Below, one piece after another: positions 50,041-60,000 of a DNA stretch of 60,000 nucleotides; positions within the stretch are counted from its first letter, which is position 1, and every line of letters begins with the position of its first letter. Both the position numbers and the translations under genes were made by a program. This DNA comes from Membranipora membranacea (lineage: Eukaryota; Bryozoa; Gymnolaemata; Cheilostomatida; Membraniporidae), in assembly GCA_914767715.1 (NCBI GenBank), contig OU612069.1:23931387-23991386 (forward strand). The letters are read 5' to 3'. The notes under the pieces were generated by a model. It was not told the DNA's origin, searched no databases, and was given only the letters and a program-made list of their open reading frames with translations.

Positions 50041-53000
50041 ATGCCTTCCAATGATGGTAAGTTTTTGCAACTATAATGATACTATAGCTGTCTTCAAACT
50101 GCAGCCCAACAACTTGAATGTTACTTCAATGACAATCCATTCCACTGCATTGATCTGAAGTCATTAGTCAGTTACATCTAACACCCCGCTGAACTGTGAA
50201 TAAATAGATGATTCGGGCACAACACTATCCTTCTCTGATATATGAATACTTCCCCAGACTAACAACCTGTTCTCAGGGAGACTATTACTGTGTTTCCTCG
50301 ATCTCATAAACTCAGATAAGATTTATGTGACTGTACTTAAATCCCGAGGATAAGGCGTGCATATATATCAAGCTAAAGAGATTTATGTTATAACATTGTT
50401 TCTTGTTATCAGGTAAGAGTTCTGTGTCTGCCCGCAGACCTCGGGGTTATGAGGCTCATATTCACAGAATGAGAGCGCTAAGAGGGAAACCAGAAATCAG
50501 GCTCGACAAGAAGCAACAGATGTAAGTGTTTAGAATCAACAGATGTAAGTGTTTAGATGTAAGTGTTTAGATGTAAGTGTTTAGATGTAAGTGTTCTCCT
50601 TACCATCATTACATTACTACTTGTTGCTTGCTGTTATCCTATAATCAAGTTATCCTATAATCAGTGATAACTTTGTTATTTCTATGATCTTTATCTATGT
50701 GATTGTTTTAGCAGCAAGTCTGTTGTTAGCACAGTGAAACTTCATTCTCCTGCTGTTGCTCCAAGGAAAGCATCTGTCTCCCCTTATTGTGTTCAGAAAA
50801 CAACCATCTCACAGCCGAAGAAATCAGCTACTTTGCCAAAAATTGGTAAGTGGTGTAACATAGGCCCGGGAGGAAACTAATTTTTATTTCAATCAATAAT
50901 TTACATGTACAATGATATGCTGCTGTGATCACCTTAGCAGTATAGGTGTTAGCTGAAGATAAGTGTACCAAGTTTGGAGTTGACTTGATATTAGCTAGCT
51001 GAGAAAGTAATCTGTATAATATAAAGAGGGTGATTTAATGTCAGCTAGCCCTAAACTCAGCTGTTTACTAATTGATGATGGATCAATTACCTCATAACAT
51101 TGTCTTAACAATTTCTGAATAATTGTTTCAGGTAACGGTGCTTTGCCTGTTTGTGAGGCTAAGAAACATATTTTACCCGGTACTCTGACCAGAACAAGAG
51201 TTGAGTGCAAAGGAGGGAAGAGGAAAGAAAATTCTGCTGCGATAGATATCGTTGGTAACGGGTGAGTCAAGTACATGTACAGTCAGCTTTATGAAAAATT
51301 GAGTATACTTTAGCTCCAACTTCCTGTCGGCTGGCTTCACAGATCTTGAGCAGCTGGACAATATTTGACACTAATTTTCAATAACAGCTGACTCCTTGTG
51401 ACTGATAAGGACAATATCTACAATTGAGACAAACCAGGGAGGGTGAACAAACAATGCCATGATATTAAATATCAAATCTTTTAGAAGTTGTCTGCTCATA
51501 ACAAGTAGGTGGACAACTCAACTCCTTCTGCTTGAAGGACAATCTGCAATGTTTATTTTGGTAATATTTACTTCTTTGTTTTAGGAGAAACCACTCCAAG
51601 CCTGTTGTCAAGCTACATCAGTCAGCAGCTCCTATTAGGAGTGTAACTTCACTACCTCTCTGCTCTGTTAAACGCATTTGTCCTGAGTCAGCCAGGTCTG
51701 GTTTTGCTAAAAGCCATCTGAAGAAGAATGGTGAGTCAGATTGCGACTTTCATGTTCTTCTTTTCCAATTGCCAAAGGATTGTTCACTCTCAATAATAAT
51801 AAGTGTGGGAGGGGATGGTTTTCTGTGACATTACTTGCAGTACCAGTATCAACAAAATATTCGAATATTTCAGGTACCAACAAGTCATTTGCCAGCCCTC
51901 AGGAAGGCAAGGAGCAGAGAAAACGTCAGAGAAAAGACAGCAGCTTGAGAGGCTCCGGAGATAGACAGAGTGTCCCTACATTCAGCAAGTGAGACATATT
52001 AAACTTCAAAATATCTCACAACAATTCCTTTTCGTCGGTCTTGAAAAGCTAAGGTTATTTCACATCCATTTTCACTGCGTACCCATATAAGTTTGCAAAA
52101 GCTAGCGTGGCAAAGCCATCAGTTTAAGACAACTTTCAGGTGCTCGGAATTACTGCACACCAATTACAGTCCACTTAAGCCTGTTGTCTTGTGGAAAACA
52201 CACATATGATAATATTGTTATATCGTTCACAATAGGGTTCCAGGGAGTAAATACAGCAGCAGAGCCAGCCGAAATGTATCAGGCAGTACTTGTGTCAGCA
52301 GAAGTCCTTGTTCCTCTGATCTTTCAGTGGGTAATCATCTCCCTTCTTATCAGGAGACAGATGTAGATGAGTTGCCACCTAAGTCAAAACGATTATTGCA
52401 GTAAGTAAGATAAAAGTAGAAAGACCATCACACATGGATTTATCAGTACTCTTTAAGGGATTTATATTATTTTCAGGTACTTCTATGAGTTATTTGCCCT
52501 TTGTTTCAGAGATGACAACACCTTAATTCAAGGAAATCAAAATCAACAGGATGCTAATGTACAAGAAGAGGCGGTGAATTTTATCATAGAAAGTCATTAT
52601 AACAAAACTGTAGCAGCTTTAATTTTTATTTTTAGGGAGCTGTGCCGACAAGTAAAGAAGACGTTGGAGTTATCCCTTAGAAATCAGCTGAGCTCTGTTA
52701 CTATCAAAATTGATTTATCGCATCCGGCAAGCGTGAGAACTGTTACAGATTCTGCTCGGTCACTCTCCTCAGATAAAGGTCAGCATCTAAGTTGTATCAT
52801 CTACAATTACGCAAACTCGTATGTGACTTTTATTTCTTAATTCCCTGCAATTTCTCTCTTTAGAAAATCAAATATGCTTTAGGTAGTAAATTCTTTGATG
52901 CTGTCCAATAATAAATTGCATATGTTATGATAGCTGTGATGCTGCAGCTTGTCTGCACATCGAACAAGGAACAACTAAAACCTGTTACTCTCCTTGAATT

Positions 53001-55569
53001 TTACTGATTCCTGTAATCACAAATCAAGACTTATAATAAGAACTAACTAATAATAACTTTTTTCAGACCGAGGGAAGACACAGTGTGTGTCTGTACCAAA
53101 AACGCTATCAACTGTAAAGACACCGTGAGTATAAATAGTCAAGAAAGAGATTAAGTGCTTAATCCAAGGCTCTTAGTTATCAGTTAATATCAAGCCTTAT
53201 CTCTTCCAAAATCCATCCATCCGGCCATGGACTTTGCTTTGTATGTCTATGATGCCCGTACAAAATGTATGCCAGTTACCTATATCAGGTCCCATTGAGG
53301 AGCTCTACTGACAGGCCAATTTGTGGCAACTGGATCTCCTTAAACCTTAAAGACAAATCCAAATTTTGTTTGATTGCAGGAGAGTATACAGCAGGACCTT
53401 ATCGGAGGAATACAGAGAGCTGTCTGTATACACCGATTATGGTTCATCCTCCCTATCCAATGAAACTGCTTATCACAGTGAACCTGACACCAATGCTTTT
53501 GTGTAAGTATTCAGAATATTCATAATTCATAAAATTCATAAAGTTTATACCTTACCAGTGAGATGATCTCCCAAATCAAATTCCGATGTGATGAAAAAAA
53601 TGTGTTGAAATCAAACAAAGGTTGAAAGTGGCAACTCAGATCAAAATCACATGATTAGACATTGTTATATGGTATGATACAGTTCTGCATTCAGTTAACA
53701 CCTTTCCTGTACATTGCCAGGACCCCTGTTGCACTGCTGTCATGGGTCAGGGGTCGTGGCTCACACTGGGCTACTTTCTTGATGGATTGGTTCATTACCA
53801 AAGACACCTCAGTGTAACTACATCCATAAAAAAACAGCTACACCAACACAAATCACACATAGGCCACCAGTCAGGTACATAATGGAAACTTTCTTTAAGT
53901 TTTGAACTTCTTATAAAACGGCACATTCTGTGACTTATTTTTTTTATCCTCTTATAGTCCTCTTTATCCTGATATTAGGGAGAGAAAGGCTATCGATTTG
54001 ATTGAGAAGGAGTTCAAAGATGCCATGACACCAATAACTCCGCAGAAATCAGGTATGATAGGAAAAAGGAGATTCTGCATAAGATTTCATTATTTTCCTA
54101 GATATTTGCCTTAGTTCGCCTTATATCATCTTATGGTCAAAAGGTGTTCCATCTCGAGGGTAACCAATGTCTATATTGTCGCTGTCTTAGTACAATATCG
54201 GTCACCAAACAAACTTCACCATCCAGATGTAAGCGTCATTATATCACTTTTACCCAGGGCTCTCAGCTGATCCCTGCAGTTACGCTTCAGATTTCTGCAG
54301 TCATGATGACCCAGGCACACAGTATAACAACTTCTCCTCACCCTCTTCAAAATTCTGTCTTGTCCCTCAAGGTAAGGCTGCTAACTCATATAATATAATC
54401 ATGTGATTATTGATATCATTGTTATGTTGTCGGTGAAAGACTGTAGAAGGGCTTGTTTTACTTCGTTTCCACGTTTCCATCTGTGAAACATCAGAAGGTG
54501 ACTTATCACCATTCACATAAGATATAACAGTTTATTTTAGATTTTGTATTGGAGTGGTTTAAAATCTTGTGATGAAAAACAATATATCTGATCTATATAT
54601 CCGAATCCGTTTATCAATACAACGCGCTGCTTATCTTTCAGAATGTGATGTATCTGTCAAGTATGGCCATAACCAAACAACAAGACTGCCTATGATTCAT
54701 TCTACCTCTACATCTAAATTCCCCTCCAATTCGTCTGTCAAAAAGGTTTGTTACATGAACCAAATATGGCCATATTCTAGATGAATCTAAGGTGTATAAA
54801 TATATGCATATCAAAAGAATTTGGAGTTTGAATAGAGACATTTATATAAATTACAGCTGTAATATTGTTTCATTTGCAGAGAATTGGTAAATTATGTGCC
54901 GATACTGCAAGTTTTGTACTTATATCCACATTTCTTGTCTTGAGCGGTAAGAGGCCACAAATTTTGATAGCTTTGAAGAATATAAAACTTGATTTGTACT
55001 TCACATTGTGAATTTTAAATTTAAGGTTTATAGAGCTATTTTTTTACCAGAAGCAACTTACCTTAATCATATTTCTCCTTTCGTAGGCATCAGAAATCCC
55101 TGTAAGAAAGAATGGAACAGCAAACTCTGAAATAAAAAAAAGAAGGTGAGTCATCACACATATTTTTATCTCGTCATAAATAATGTGTTGGTCTGAACAT
55201 AAACACCATTTCCTATTTCGATTCTTCAATTCACCCTGTATATTCTTCTTTTGGCTTATGTGTCAAATCATTATTTTACTTTTCTAATTAAGGTTTGTTC
55301 CACATCCGCCATCAACGAAGAAACCTGCCACTGCCAACAAGGTAAGGGTCCATTTATGCAAAGGTCACATCTGTATTAAAATGGCTTAACATCGATGAGA
55401 TTGAGTAATGATACCAGGCTTGGCATTAGACTATACTTGAATATACTTGATATCTGTTTTAGATGATATTTCCAAATTTTTGAATCGTCTTAAAGTATAT
55501 TATCTTGATTTTCAGAGATTGCTCCCTGCATTAAGAAGGGTGAAGTCTGACACACCAGAACTGAACTGA
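50041..55569 (+). CDS. Unknown Ser/Lys/Arg-rich protein, 16 coding exons
   Basis: Coding exons are 50041-50056, 50413-50521, 50712-50845, 51132-51261, 51585-51730, 51874-51988, 52236-52400, 52510-52778, 53067-53124, 53380-53502, 53958-54052, 54258-54371, 54642-54745, 55087-55145, 55293-55341 and 55516-55569 (TGA). Every junction has GT-AG signals and matching phase, giving about 580 codons. The product is basic and low in complexity (KRKENSAA, KEQRKRQRKDSS, SSRASRNVSGS). Its most protein-like stretch is encoded by exons 10-11 (RTLSEEYRELSVYTDYG, then RERKAIDLIEKEFKDAMTP), and the start reads MPSNDGKSSVSARRPRGYE. No domain, signal peptide or membrane segment was seen. Disorder and Ser-rich tracts suggest a nuclear, cytoskeletal or centrosomal role, but that is a guess. 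Exon 3 has a TAGCAG double acceptor, and exon 8 a second in-frame acceptor at 52,477. Confidence 0.8.
50518..50592 (+). repeat. Tandem array of five 5' splice donors
   Basis: The 14-bp unit AGATGTAAGTGTTT starts at the exon 2 donor and repeats, placing GTAAGT at 50,522, 50,545, 50,559, 50,573 and 50,587. Only the first keeps the frame open. Any later one adds ATG TAA in frame directly after the Gln codons. Confidence 0.85.
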
Positions 55570-57944
55570 TGTTTGGGTCTGTATGTTTTTACAGGTAATT
55601 TAATACATACTATTTACTTTAGGAGCATCAGATGCAAGTTAAAAAATTTTCATCGTTACACTGTACACTGTACACTGGCATCAACTGTTATGATTTTATT
55701 TTTGAAAAGACATATAATTGAAGAATTCTCACCTTTTTTGTCTTATTTATTGTAGATCGTGATACAGAGAAAAAAGCAAGAATGTTTTGGACGGAAGGAT
55801 GCACCTCCTGTTACAACTCTGGTTCGATCTTAGCAGTCCTGAGTAGTCAGTTGGCCAACTTAAGCATCTATACTTTCTTGTAGTATTAAGGAGAGGTTTT
55901 TCAACTCTTGTCTAACTCTCCTTGTCTGCCTTCCATCAACAAAACTTATTCTAAGAACTCATCAATGATGCTCTGTCCACTCAGCCCTATACCAGAGCAT
56001 CCAATCATTGGTGATTTTCATGTTCATAATCTATGACTTAATTCCACTCCCTCCTTATTTTGCTTAGCTAGCAATACAAGATAAGATTTCTTGTTTATTT
56101 TTCTTGTTCCTTTTTTTATGAAAAGGGCTCCGCATGTCTTTTTTCTTCGAATGCAGCCTTTGTAGCTTCTAATAATGATTAATTCAGTAGCATTACTGTT
56201 TGTGTGTGTGTGTGAAGCTGCTTATTTGAGGTTAGTGCTGTCTCATTCAGTTGTCTCCTCTAGAAACAGTGTATATTCTCCCTCTCACTCTTGAACCGAT
56301 TTTGAGTTTTTTGAGTCTTTTGAGTCTTTGCTCCATTCACGTATCCCTGTTCCAATCAGATCAAGGGAAGGTCACCCCTTATATCCTGTCCCCTCTATTG
56401 TTCTTCTTAGTCTCTATGGGCTCTATTGGCTCTATATCTCTTTTACTCTTTGATGTAACCTCTTGGTCATCCTTGCTGCACTTCTGATCGATCAACTTTT
56501 GAACTGGGATCTGATTGATTTATGGCAAAGCTCAAGCTTTTTTTTCTCTTTTTAGCCTTTTCAATTACTGCTTGATTTGTATAAGTGGTCCTTACAATTT
56601 TTTTTTCAGAGAGAAAAAGCATGGTAGGACTCCCAAAATACCATCTGTCCTGTTGAATTTCTCAAACTAATTCTGATATCCTCTCAACACAAAAAAGCTC
56701 AACATTACATCGCATACTGTGAAAGTGTCCATTTTTTACTCAAAAGATGCTCATTACCCTCTTGAGAGAAGAGTGAAATATTCGCATACCAGTGTCCAAT
56801 AATGCCTCTCCGCATCATATATCCCTGGCTTTTGCACACCCTCAACTCGTGACCTTCCCGTGGTTCCCTTTCTAACTTGGCCTTTTGCCGCTATGTTTGA
56901 TTCGCCAACCCCTGTCTATGAATTCTCTTGTTGTGACTTTGCCCCAACGGTAAACAGGGAGTTTGTTCCTCATTTTCAATCCAAAAGTTCCTTGTCTTAC
57001 TCTGGTGGAGCTCCAAAACTAGCTATGAGCAAACAAACTTCTTTAGCAACTCGCATTGTCTGTGTTTTCATAGCCAAAACTTCAATCCACTTGGAATAGA
57101 TGTATAATGATAAGGCTTAGTTTGAAATCCAATAGGTCTGTTTTTGTTCCGCTGACATACCCGGAAGGTGATTTCTGCTTCCTTTTTTTTTGGAAGGATT
57201 CGCGAACATTTTCTACAATTCTATCATATCTTGTCTAGTTTAATACATCCCCATTTGACTGAGATGACTAAGACCAGAAAATTGTCAACCTACTAAGTTA
57301 GCATCTCTGCCAGCTGTTTGCTTTATCCAACAAAATGATCATCAGGTCTAGTCGGTCCTGTGCTGTTTGCAGTTTATCTTTCACATATTTTTGCGACGCT
57401 CCTTTGAAGTCAGAACTAACTCCTTGTTATGGGTTTATAGTCTTCTTGAATGAACCCTTTTAGGCAGTAACACTGAACAGACTTGTGGCTTTCAATGCTA
57501 TGAAGTTCTGACCTGTCCTACATGTTTTTTTTCTGAACTTGTCAGTTTCATTCATATGTATGTTACCGGTTTATATTCTCCATCCTCTTGATCTTTTAAT
57601 AACACTGCTCACAGTGAGCAACCTCTAGCATCTGTACTAACATGGTGTCTCAGACCTTTTTTCAATTTTTTTTCTCAGTGGTAGCAGGACTGGTTGTATA
57701 TTGCCTGTTTGACTTTCACATATGCACCTATTCCTTTCCTCTTAGCATCACTTTATATCCCTGTATCAATGGGCTAACCCTGCCCAAGATCAAGATCATT
57801 GCCGGAAGGCGCATAATGATCATCGAATATCTTGAATGCTTGCACACAAATTTCACATATCTACACTGCAACTGTTCTCCTTCACATCAAATATCATGCT
57901 TCCAAATGTATTCACAATGAGAGTATAGTATATGGTACTCACCA
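55570..57944. other. 3' flank, pyrimidine-rich, no gene seen
   Basis: Includes a short TG repeat (about 56,199-56,214) and short tandem TTTTGAGTC units near 56,305. The plus-strand frames arise from pyrimidine-rich sequence and lack motifs. Part of this stretch could be the decayed 3' LTR of the gypsy element, but I could not define LTR ends. Confidence 0.45.
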
Positions 57945-59015
57945 GTTCTGTAGCCCTTTGGCCCTCTGTAGTATGTCTAGCTCAGCTTGGTCTCTCTGTG
58001 GCTCCTTGTCACCCTCTTGGCTCTTGCGCATCCCGGAAGTCCCCCTTCCTCTATCCTGCAGGTAGTCACTTTCTAAAGCTCCTTGACCTTGGTTCTTATA
58101 TCTCGGACTACACTACATTTCCCTTTCTCTATCCATTCATTGCTTTTTCCGCTATTGTTTCACTTCTTCAACTCCTTCTCTATCTCTATCATATTCTCCT
58201 TCCCTATCGGTATCTCATCTTCCTTCACTATCCACTATTTAATGTTTAAATGCAATCCCTCCACACGTAGACATTTCTTCTGATGTCTGCGCACCTCTTT
58301 GAAGGTTCCTCCTCTCTATCTCTCTCGTTTCCTCTCTGTCCTTCCACTCTATCCTCGTCTCTCATCCTCGGTTCGTCCTCTCTCTCTCTCCAGTCTCGCT
58401 CTCTTTGGTCCCGTTGTTGTCCATCCTGTCTCATTGCATCCCTGCGACGTTCTCTCACTTGGTCTTCCTCTATATCTCTCTCTCTCTCCTAGCCTCGTCC
58501 AACTCTCTCCTGTACCTTTCCTCGTTCTCTCTCAATTCTCTTGCCAACTGTCTCTATAATCTCCCCTTGATCTCTTCCTCTCTTTCCTGTCTCTCTCTCT
58601 CCTGGCAGCTCTCCTCTTCCTATAATTCTCCTCCCTCTCTAATCGTTCTATTGCCTCCTCATGGTTCTCCGGTCCGTCTCCAGCAATCACTCTTCTATCA
58701 TCCAGGTCCACTAGTATATCTAGCGCCTCCTCCTGTCTGGCTTCTCGCTCTTGTCCCAGTCTCCTTACTATCCTGTCTCTCAAATCCATCCTCCTCCTTC
58801 TATTCTCAATCCATTCCTGTAATACTCCCGACATCTCTATTGCCAGCTCTCTGCTCGGGTGCGCTTCATCCTGTAAACGGTGCGAGTTAAAGAACGCTGC
58901 CCCGTTTTGGGCCCTTCCTATTACGTTCTTGGTCATTGCAGGTGTCCCCTCATCTTTGTTCGCGTTTAGGTCGCAGATCTTTCTGTTAATCCTGAGCACT
59001 ATCTCCCATTGTCTA
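57945..59015 (-). pseudogene. Charged coiled-coil-like frame downstream of the gypsy pol
   Basis: About 150 codons are open from roughly 59,015 (no upstream ATG) to 58,532, with VLRINRKICDLNANKDE near the start and QEEALDILVDLDDRR later. The coding pattern continues in shifted frames through 58,246, rich in Arg, Glu and Asp (RERRRDAMRQDGQQRDQRER). A further piece near 57,950-58,065 reads DQAELDILQRAKGLQNW. One shift falls in a GA dinucleotide run near 58,480. The composition suggests a long helix or a nucleic-acid-binding tail. The purine bias of the strand alone could mimic this. It occupies the position of an env-like third ORF but shows no envelope features. Identity unknown. Confidence 0.45.
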
Positions 59016-59140
59016 TCAATTTCTATCTATTTCCTATGATGGTAACCGGTTCCAAGTTCTATCTGTCTCTATCTCTATCCCGATCTATTCCACAATACCC
59101 CTATCTCTATCTATTCTTTATCTACAACAGGAAACTGTCG

Positions 59141-60000
59141 TTAATCATACATATAGTCCGGGTCTTGTTTCTTTTTCCGCACTCTCCCAGACTCTCTCGC
59201 CCCTACTATTGGTTCCTTACCTTGTCTATTCTCACCCGCCGGGGTCTCAGCTACTTTATTAGTCGTATCCTTAGCTCCCTCGGTCCTTGTTTTGCTCACT
59301 TGTAGCTCTGCCTCTCTCGTCCTTTTTCTTAGGTGTGCCCTTGACCTTCCCAGCAGTTTACCTTGGACCTCCATCCGATAGCTCTCTGGCTCCTCAGCTC
59401 TATACCTGATTGTCCCCGGTTTACTGGTATGCTTGTGATCTCTTTTCACCCATACCCTATCACCGTCAGCCAGATCCTCCATATCTTTGGCTCGGTGACC
59501 TCTGTCGTAGTCCCTTTTCTACCTTTCCTTCAGTTCCCTATCCCTCTCCGCGAAGTAACACCTATTCTTCCCATCCTTGCCTAAGAATAGAATCTCGTTT
59601 CTCAGCCTCCTACCCATCATCAGTTCATCCGGGCGGTAGATGCTTTCTCGAGGCGTTGTTCAGTATGCTAGAAGTGCCTCCGACTTTCCCTTTTCTTTTC
59701 TCCATACTGTCTTTATTGTCTCTATTCCTCTTTCTGCCATACCGTTACTCTGGTGATAGTATGGGCTGCTGGTCTGGTACTCAATTGCAAATTCCTCCAT
59801 CAGTGCCCTCCATTCTTTAGAAATGTAACAGGGCCCATTATCTGATCTGATCACCTTTGGAGCCCCGTAGCGAGCTATTAACGAACGGAACTTCCGCACT
59901 AGATGATCTCCTGTCTGGCTTATCATCTCTGCCACTTCTATCCACCTCGAGAAATAGTCTATAAACAAAGCGTACCAATGGCCTTCGAATTCAAATAAAT
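59141..60000 (-). pseudogene. Gypsy integrase, catalytic core and C terminus, partial
   Basis: The frame is open from the window edge and begins with GHWYALFIDYFSRW (first catalytic Asp). It goes on to VIRSDNGPCY (second Asp) and HQSNGMAERGIETIK (Glu), with exactly 35 residues between the second Asp and the Glu. After the core come MMGRRLRNE and DLADGDRVWVKRD, typical of the C-terminal DNA-binding part, then a Lys/Arg-rich tail ending PDYMYD. Two stops break the frame: TGA at 59,660-59,662 and TAG at 59,519-59,521. Integrase joins element cDNA to host DNA, and this copy is inactive. The N-terminal zinc finger is beyond the window. Confidence 0.9.

Larger units (their letters stand above)
57945..60000 (-). 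mobile_element. Ty3/gypsy LTR retrotransposon, 3' part, cut by the window edge
   Basis: On the minus strand the integrase end of pol enters at 60,000 and stops at 59,141. It is followed by a purine-rich region with a broken, highly charged frame to about 57,945. Gag, protease, RT and RNase H would lie beyond the window. The 3' LTR was not recognised, so the left limit is uncertain. Confidence 0.8.

Noticed and set aside
54192-54229. A small possible exon between exons 11 and 12 of the large gene.
   Set aside because: Including it breaks the phase of the next exon. Joining 54,052 to 54,258 directly keeps the frame.
54879-54950. A possible exon after 54,745 with acceptor TTTGCAG.
   Set aside because: It changes the phase and leads to a stop in the next exon. 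Skipping it keeps the frame to the final TGA.
58283-58890. Plus-strand Ser/Leu-rich frames across 58.2-58.9 kb.
   Set aside because: They mirror the purine-rich minus-strand frame and pyrimidine-rich simple sequence, with no motif.

Overview
The window reads as nuclear DNA of an invertebrate animal. It is AT-rich, genes are sparse and split by GT-AG introns, and the gaps are filled with old, broken retroelements, tRNA-derived SINEs and small inverted-repeat DNA elements. The animal-type genes are a nicotinic-type Cys-loop receptor and a CYP20A1-like P450. There is no sign of bacterial or organellar DNA. I cannot name the phylum from the sequence alone.

Layout. Bases 1-11,250 are a graveyard of non-LTR retrotransposons (LINEs), all on the minus strand. 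One is split by a 1.13 kb hAT-like element with a perfect 8-bp target-site duplication. Bases 14,780-21,935 are a 5.0 kb tandem duplication of an intronless Cys-loop receptor gene. The left copy is intact (475 codons) and the right copy is a pseudogene. Next to it is a foldback made of two head-to-head SINEs (21,905-22,540). Bases 23,940-24,637 hold a 163-bp tandem duplication interrupted by a 368-bp element with 17-bp terminal inverted repeats and TTAA targets. Bases 26,159-31,568 hold the last exon of an unknown plus-strand gene, convergent with five recognisable exons of a CYP20A1-like P450 on the minus strand. The P450 heme-binding end was not found.

Bases 31,600-48,300 are mostly non-coding. 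They contain several hairpin or foldback elements, a three-unit satellite of about 390 bp, two LINE fragments and tRNA-derived SINEs. Bases 50,041-55,569 carry a plus-strand gene of 16 coding exons (about 580 codons, Ser/Lys/Arg-rich product, not recognised). All its splice phases agree, and its exon 2 donor site is repeated five times in tandem. Bases 57,945-60,000 are the 3' part of a decayed Ty3/gypsy element on the minus strand: an integrase with a D,D-35-E pattern, then an unusual charged reading frame.

The host genes show no shared pathway: an ion-channel subunit, a P450 and an unknown basic protein. The rest records repeated transposition, tandem duplication and decay. Exon boundaries were read by eye from splice signals, phases and protein similarity, without transcript evidence.
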